From the NCBI GenBank assembly GCA_014379045.1, contig JACMMK010000199.1, positions 1-32,305 on the forward strand: DNA of 32,305 nt. The letters are read 5' to 3'. Made by a program: the position numbers and the translations under genes. The notes beneath the pieces were generated by a model, which had not been told where the DNA came from, searched no databases, and was given only the letters and a program-made list of their open reading frames with translations. Origin of the DNA: Burkholderiales bacterium (lineage in GTDB: Bacteria; Pseudomonadota; Gammaproteobacteria; Burkholderiales; CAIKXV01). Shown one piece after another: positions 27,612-32,305 of the stretch; position 1 is the first letter of the stretch, and every line of letters starts with the position of its first letter.

Positions 27612-28775
27612 TCACTGCACGATCCCGACGTTGGAAAACACGATCGCGAAGATCGCGTCGGCGAGGATCACGATCGTGATTGCACTGACGACCGACGCGG
27701 TGACCCCCCGCCCCAGGCTCTCGGTATTGGGCCGGATACGCAATCCGAAATGACACGCGATCAATGCGATCAGCAAGCCGAACACCACTCCCTTGCCAAG
27801 CCCGAGCCAGTAGTTTGCGATCGGCACCGCCGAGCGCAGACTGTCGATGAAATACGTGTGGCTGAGCCCCGTCTCGTACTCGGCGGCGAGCATCCCACCG
27901 GCGAGCGCCATCGTGCTCGTCCACAGGATCAGCAGCGGCATCGCGATCGCCAGCGCGATCGCCTTCGGCAGGATCAGGCGCCGCCCATGAGGGATCCCCA
28001 TCACCGTCATCGCATCGAGCTCCTGGGTGACGCGCATCACACCGAGCTGGGCAGTCATCGCCGACCCGGAGCGGCCGGCGACGAGGATCGCCGCGAGTAC
28101 CGGGCCCAGTTCACGAATCACGGCGATGCCGAGCAGGTTCACGATGAACACGTCGGCGCCGAACAGGTGTAGCTGCTTGGCGGACAGATAGGACAGCACG
28201 ACACCGATCAGGAACCCGACCAACGCAGTGATGCCGAGCGCCTGCGAGCCGGTGCGATACAGATTTGCCGAGATTTCCTTCCACGGGATGCGCGTTGGAT
28301 GCACGATGATTTCGATCAGATCGAGCGCAAGCTGTCCGATCAGCAGCAACAGTCCGTGCATGTGTCCGACAACCACGTCGAGCCATCGGCCGATCAGGAT
28401 AAGCGGCGCGGCCAGGCCGAGCGGCGCGACTGCGGGTCTTGCCTCCTTGACTCCAGCGAGGTGTTCGAACACCATTTCCTGCTCCGGGCGCAGTTCGAGG
28501 CCTGCGGGCTTCTTCCGCCCCCACGCGCGCCACAACAGTACTGCCCCGGCGTCGTCGAGGCGGCCCACTTCGCGCAGATCCCAGATGAGCTGCGGATCGC
28601 CCGCCAGGTCAGCGAGCTCGCGCCCCAGTTTCCGGCTGCGCGGGCCGAGCGCGAGCAGCGTCCAGGCACCGATCAGCCGAATGGTGCGCCGTGCGTCTGC
28701 GGTCGGCACCGATCCGGACTGCTTCCCGGCCTCGGCCCCACCGCCGAGTTCCCACCCCGGTTGCGTCCCTGCCAC
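27612..28775 (-). CDS. STAS-domain/MlaE family ABC transporter permease
   Basis: 387 aa; N-terminal STAS-like region (WDLREVGRLDDAGAVLLWRAWG) and MlaE region (GSQALGITALVGFLIGVVLSYLSAKQLHLFGADVFIVNLLGIAVIRELGPVLAAILVAGRSGSAMTAQLGVMRVTQELDAMTVMGI). Confidence 0.95.
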   Translation of the reverse strand: MAGTQPGWELGGGAEAGKQSGSVPTADARRTIRLIGAWTLLALGPRSRKLGRELADLAGDPQLIWDLREVGRLDDAGAVLLWRAWGRKKPAGLELRPEQEMVFEHLAGVKEARPAVAPLGLAAPLILIGRWLDVVVGHMHGLLLLIGQLALDLIEIIVHPTRIPWKEISANLYRTGSQALGITALVGFLIGVVLSYLSAKQLHLFGADVFIVNLLGIAVIRELGPVLAAILVAGRSGSAMTAQLGVMRVTQELDAMTVMGIPHGRRLILPKAIALAIAMPLLILWTSTMALAGGMLAAEYETGLSHTYFIDSLRSAVPIANYWLGLGKGVVFGLLIALIACHFGLRIRPNTESLGRGVTASVVSAITIVILADAIFAIVFSNVGIVQ

Positions 28776-28978
28776 TGTGAGCGCTCGTCAACCTGCTGTT
28801 GTGTATCGGTTTTTTCGCGGGCTTATAACGCGCCGGCGGCGCGCCATCAGCGAGATACTGTCCGCCCTGTTCGGTTCGCATCGTAATCACCTCTTTCAGG
28901 CAAGTCAAAAACGATGAGACGCGCGCAAACCGGACGGTGCGTCGCAACATTTTTTCGCCTCGGAATGGTGCATGGGGC

Positions 28979-29007
28979 TTGACATTCAAGCTGGACGCTC
29001 CTACATT
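28979..29007 (+). promoter_or_regulatory. Sigma-70-like promoter for the phasin gene
   Basis: TTGACA (28979..28984), 17-nt spacer, TACATT (29002..29007). Confidence 0.6.
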
Positions 29008-29014
29008 TCGTTTT

Positions 29015-29041
29015 GTGCAGCGCAACAACGGCGCGCTGCAC
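29015..29041 (+). promoter_or_regulatory. 5'-UTR stem-loop of the predicted phasin transcript
   Basis: GTGCAGCGC (29015..29023) pairs with GCGCTGCAC (29033..29041), 9-bp perfect stem with 9-nt loop, immediately after the predicted transcription start. Confidence 0.5.
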
Positions 29042-29175
29042 CGACCTGCCGCACCGTTTCGAGCCGCTTCGAGTCATGGAGCCACGAACCTGGGCGCTAC
29101 GGTCCTGCGGTGGGCGTGGCGTTGATCGCCAACCCGGCCTGCCGTCCAGCCGCTCATTCCTCCAGGAGATTCATC

Positions 29176-29700
29176 ATGATTCAAGTTCCCGAACAAGTTG
29201 CTGCGGTCACCAAAGCGCAGGTCGAAGGCGCCGTCAAATTCGCCACTTTCGGTCTGGAAGCCACCGAAAAATTCGTGGAGTTCCAGCTCAAGCACGCGAA
29301 GGTCGCGTTCGGCGATGTCGTCACCAACGCCAAGTCGATGTCCGACATGAAAGACGCGCCGACGATGCCTGAAATGAAGTCGGCGATGGTCGAGCCGGCG
29401 GTCGAGAAAATGACCGCCTATGCGAAAGGTCTGTACGAACTGTCGGCGGCGACCCAGGCCCAATTCTCGAAGCTGGTGGAAGAGCAGATGAGCTTCGTGA
29501 ACAGCCAGATGTTGTCGATGCTCGACAGCGCTGCGAAAAACGGCCCCGCCGGTAGCGACTTCGCCGTGTCGGCGATCAAGTCGGCGCTCGCGGCGGCGAA
29601 CTCGGCCTACGACAACCTTTCCAAGGCGACGAAACAGGCGACCGACATGGCGGAAGCCAACATCGCCAGCGTGACCGACGGCCGCAAACGCGCGGCCTGA
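29176..29700 (+). CDS. phaP: Phasin family protein (polyhydroxyalkanoate granule-associated)
   Basis: MIQVPEQVAAVTKAQVEGAVKFATFGLEATEKFVEFQLKHAKVAFGDVVTNAKSMSDMKDAPTMPEMKSAMVEPAVEKMTAYAKGLYELSAATQAQFSKLVEEQMSFVN; Ala/Lys-rich C-terminus. Confidence 0.92.
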   Translation: MIQVPEQVAAVTKAQVEGAVKFATFGLEATEKFVEFQLKHAKVAFGDVVTNAKSMSDMKDAPTMPEMKSAMVEPAVEKMTAYAKGLYELSAATQAQFSKLVEEQMSFVNSQMLSMLDSAAKNGPAGSDFAVSAIKSALAAANSAYDNLSKATKQATDMAEANIASVTDGRKRAA

Positions 29701-29756
29701 GATTCATGGCTACGCGCAGGGCCGGCGAGCGCCGCCCCTGCGTGACAACGCAGCGC

Positions 29757-29795
29757 AACGCCCCGTTTCGGCCAGCCCGTCCCGGGGCGTTTTTT
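29757..29795 (+). terminator. Rho-independent terminator downstream of the phasin
   Basis: AACGCCCCG (29757..29765) ... CGGGGCGTT (29783..29791) followed by a T-run. Confidence 0.85.
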
Positions 29796-29854
29796 CGGTT
29801 GCTACTGCTACCTCTACCTGTGCGTGGGCGTCGCAGCAGCGATCCGGGCACGCG

Positions 29855-31246
29855 TCACGTCACACCGCTGTCTGCCGTGCGCGGCGGGGTCAGCGCGACG
29901 GCGCGGGCCGCCGCCGGAGTCATCGCGACGCAGACCCGGTCGCTCCCCTCACGCTTGGCCGTCTGCAGCGCTTCGTCTGACAGTCGCACCAGGGATTCGA
30001 CGTCGCGCACGCTGGCGTCGCGCGTCGCGACCCCGATCGACAGGGTCAGTGTCCGTTGCCCCGGCGCGCCGCCGAGCCCACTCCGAAACGCCTCACCGAC
30101 GGCTGCGTGCAGTTTTCGCGCGCCCGTCGCCGCGCCGATACTGTCGGTGTCCGGACTGATCACCATGAACTCTTCACCGCCCATGCGACAGATCACATCG
30201 TCGGTACGTGCCGATTCCCGCAACACCGCAGCGAGCCGACCGAGCGCCTTGTCGCCCGCCGCGTGTCCGTGGGCGGCATTGATCTGGCGGAACTGATCGA
30301 TATCGAGCCCCATGCACGACAGTGGACGGCGGTGCCGGGTCGATACCGCCCACTCGTGTTCGAGACGTTCGAAGGCGTGACGGCGGTTGGGCAAGCCGGT
30401 CTGGCCATCGATCAGCAGCGCACGCTGCAACCGGCGCTTGGCCACCGCAAGCTCTGCCGCGAGCTTGCCCAGATCATCCCGAGCCCGACTCGACACGGCG
30501 CGCAGCCCGATCATGCGCCGCGCACAGCGCAGTCGAAGCAGGAGCGACGCCGGATCGATCGGCAAGCACAGATAATCGTCAAGCCCGGTGTCGGGTCCGG
30601 CGCTGGATCCTTGCGCCGATGCGACCGCCGTCGCGGCCCGCAGCTGATCGAGCGCGTCTGCAGAATCGTTTGGCGCAATCATTCCGATCAGGTAAAGATC
30701 CTTGCCGATCACCGTCGCGCGCCGCGTCGTGCACAGACGCCTGGCCGCCGGTGCGCAAGCCGTGAGGTCGATGACCACCAGGTCGGGCAAATCGGTCAGC
30801 ACCGTCGCGAGCGCGATGTTCGCGTCCGCAAACGACCGCACCCGATGGCCCTGCCGGGCAAGCAACTCGCAGACGTGCGCCCGTGTTGTTTCGTCGGCGC
30901 AAACCACGTCGATGCTCAGGCCCGGCAACGCAGCCGGCGCTGCGCGCGGACTCGATACCGCGTCGGTCTCCGGGCGCGCGGGCGTGGACAGGGCGGATTC
31001 GACGTCCGCCGCTGCTTCACTCGACGCTTCGGAGGCGAAGTTCGACGCAGGTTGCGCGTCGACGTGCATCCCGAGCAGCGACGCCCAGCGCTGCCATCCC
31101 TCTCCGACCGCATCGCAGATCGGCGCGAGCACCACGGCTTCGATGCCGAGCTTCGCCGCGCGCTGCAACAGCGACGGCGTGATGCGCATGCGTGCGTCGA
31201 TGCCGGCGACGAAATACTCACCGACCAGTCGCGCAAGCGACATCAC
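29855..31246 (-). CDS. Diguanylate cyclase (GGDEF) with receiver-like region; C-terminal part of an interrupted HDOD-GGDEF protein
   Basis: 463 aa; receiver-like region (LSIDVVCADETTRAHVCELLARQGHRVRSFADANIALATVLTDLPDLVVIDL) and GGDEF domain with intact GGEEF (DDVICRMGGEEFMVISPD). Confidence 0.9.
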   Translation of the reverse strand: MMSLARLVGEYFVAGIDARMRITPSLLQRAAKLGIEAVVLAPICDAVGEGWQRWASLLGMHVDAQPASNFASEASSEAAADVESALSTPARPETDAVSSPRAAPAALPGLSIDVVCADETTRAHVCELLARQGHRVRSFADANIALATVLTDLPDLVVIDLTACAPAARRLCTTRRATVIGKDLYLIGMIAPNDSADALDQLRAATAVASAQGSSAGPDTGLDDYLCLPIDPASLLLRLRCARRMIGLRAVSSRARDDLGKLAAELAVAKRRLQRALLIDGQTGLPNRRHAFERLEHEWAVSTRHRRPLSCMGLDIDQFRQINAAHGHAAGDKALGRLAAVLRESARTDDVICRMGGEEFMVISPDTDSIGAATGARKLHAAVGEAFRSGLGGAPGQRTLTLSIGVATRDASVRDVESLVRLSDEALQTAKREGSDRVCVAMTPAAARAVALTPPRTADSGVT

Positions 31247-31297
31247 TTCGCACAGTGTCTGTACCCGCGACCCCTGATCGAATCCGCTCTGTTCCGG

Positions 31298-31927
31298 TTA
31301 CTCACTGTGGAAAACGGCGTCGATACAGATTCTCGGCAGTCGCCAATCCTCGAGCAGTGCGGCACCGAACTCGCGGTGATCCGCGCCGAACGTCTCGCGT
31401 TCGAACGCTGACCGATCGGCCGGTGCGGCGTCGGTATCGAGGATCTTCGCGAACTTTTCGGGATGCAGCGACGCGAGCGCGAGTGACCCGATCTCGGCGA
31501 GCAGCCCGCAGGTGAAGGCTTCTTCGGGCGCAAGCACCCGCACCCTGCCGCATAAAGTCTGCGCAGCGAGCGCGCTGGCGAGAGAGCGCGACCAGAAGCG
31601 GGGGTAGTCGAAGCCGAGACAGCGCCCTTCGCGCTGACCGTCGAGCACCGAGAAGCCCAGGCACAGCTGCCGCACGACCGCGAAGCCGAGCAGCTTCACC
31701 GCATCGCCGATCGCCAGCATCGGCCGCGCGGCACCGACCTGCGACGAATTGGCGAAGCGGACCAGTCGTCCGGCCAGCGCAGGATCGGCCTGGAGCACAT
31801 GCGCCAGCTGCGCGACGGTGGTGTCGTCGCGCTGCGTCAGGCGCAGGATCTCGAGCGCGACACCGGTCGGGCTCGGCAGTACACCGCTCGCCTTCAGATG
31901 CTCGAACCTGCTGAAGAGATAACTCAC
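31298..31927 (-). CDS. HDOD domain protein; N-terminal part of an interrupted HDOD-GGDEF protein
   Basis: 209 aa; LPSPTGVALEILRLTQRDDTTVAQLAHVLQADPALAGRLVRFANSSQ...AIGDAVKLLGFAVVRQLCLGFSVLD...EEAFTCGLLAEIGSLALASLHPEKF; ends ...AVFHSE* with the downstream ORF in the same frame. Confidence 0.9.
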   Translation of the reverse strand: MSYLFSRFEHLKASGVLPSPTGVALEILRLTQRDDTTVAQLAHVLQADPALAGRLVRFANSSQVGAARPMLAIGDAVKLLGFAVVRQLCLGFSVLDGQREGRCLGFDYPRFWSRSLASALAAQTLCGRVRVLAPEEAFTCGLLAEIGSLALASLHPEKFAKILDTDAAPADRSAFERETFGADHREFGAALLEDWRLPRICIDAVFHSE

Positions 31928-32052
31928 GCGATCGCTCTGTCTGGCTCCGAAGCGCTCCGGCGTCGTAGTGCCCCCGGCCCCACGCCTGGACCATTATCGA
32001 CGCTGGATCGAGCGACTTTAGGCGTCGCGCGGCGTGCGCATGCAGCCGCCGT

Positions 32053-32305
32053 TCAGGGTGGCGAAGTCACCGCCGCAGGCAGCGGATACGTCGGGTATGC
32101 CTTGCGGAACTCGGCCAGCGCGTTGCCGGCTTCGACGAGGCGACCCGCACGGCGCAACGCGACGATCTCCTCGATCCATTTGTCGGGGGCGCGCGGCACC
32201 GCGGACGGCGCATCGACCCGATCCGCCGATGCTCCCGGCGCAGTTTCCGCGACCCGAGCGCGAGTGCGCGCACCTTCCGCGCCACGACCGGGCGGCTCGG
32301 CCACC
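32053..32305 (-). CDS. C-terminal part of a hypothetical protein running off the window
   Basis: ...APDKWIEEIVALRRAGRLVEAGNALAEFRKAYPTYPLPAAVTSPP*; open to the window edge. Confidence 0.55.
   Translation of the reverse strand, partial: VAEPPGRGAEGARTRARVAETAPGASADRVDAPSAVPRAPDKWIEEIVALRRAGRLVEAGNALAEFRKAYPTYPLPAAVTSPP

Noticed and set aside
30480-30491. GAGCCCGACTCG resembling the left arm of the intergenic repeat
   Set aside because: Only about 12 nt, inside the GGDEF-protein coding sequence, with no adjacent hairpin; likely chance.
1-32305. Search for tRNA, rRNA, CRISPR arrays and intact insertion sequences
   Set aside because: By eye, no tRNA-like or rRNA segments, regularly spaced repeats or transposase-like ORFs were found; a covariance-model scan would be needed to exclude small RNAs.

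Overview
High-GC window with a composition and gene content typical of Burkholderiales/Betaproteobacteria (inference from content, not tested). Almost all genes are on the minus strand. From left to right: a partial membrane protein; a small catabolic cluster (VOC protein, dual-Cys maleate isomerase/Asp-Glu racemase-like protein, HpcH/HpaI aldolase, a decayed creatininase-like gene, a Bug-type tripartite tricarboxylate transporter receptor) with a divergent PLP aminotransferase; a region of small or decayed genes (frameshifted FMN-binding split-barrel protein, GIDE-domain protein, two overlapping small membrane ORFs); a PaoABC-like periplasmic molybdenum hydroxylase locus with an AraC regulator, a second molybdopterin subunit and a remnant of a third; an accessory region (NTF2/SnoaL-like protein with a glycine-rich pentad tail, small ORFs, glycolipid-binding-family protein); a second Bug/maleate-isomerase-like cluster with three more Bug receptors; an AcuI/YhdH-type reductase and a HIT protein; an Mla/MCE-type ABC transporter operon; a phasin with a recognisable promoter, 5' stem-loop and terminator; and an HDOD-GGDEF signalling locus split by one in-frame stop codon. 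No tRNA, rRNA, CRISPR array or intact mobile element was seen. I found no complete, clearly new system. The observations most worth following up are (i) a two-copy intergenic repeat with a perfectly paired hairpin whose loop varies, (ii) the in-frame TAA that splits an HDOD-GGDEF protein, (iii) a conserved 17-nt motif upstream of both molybdenum-hydroxylase transcription units, and (iv) several gene remnants.
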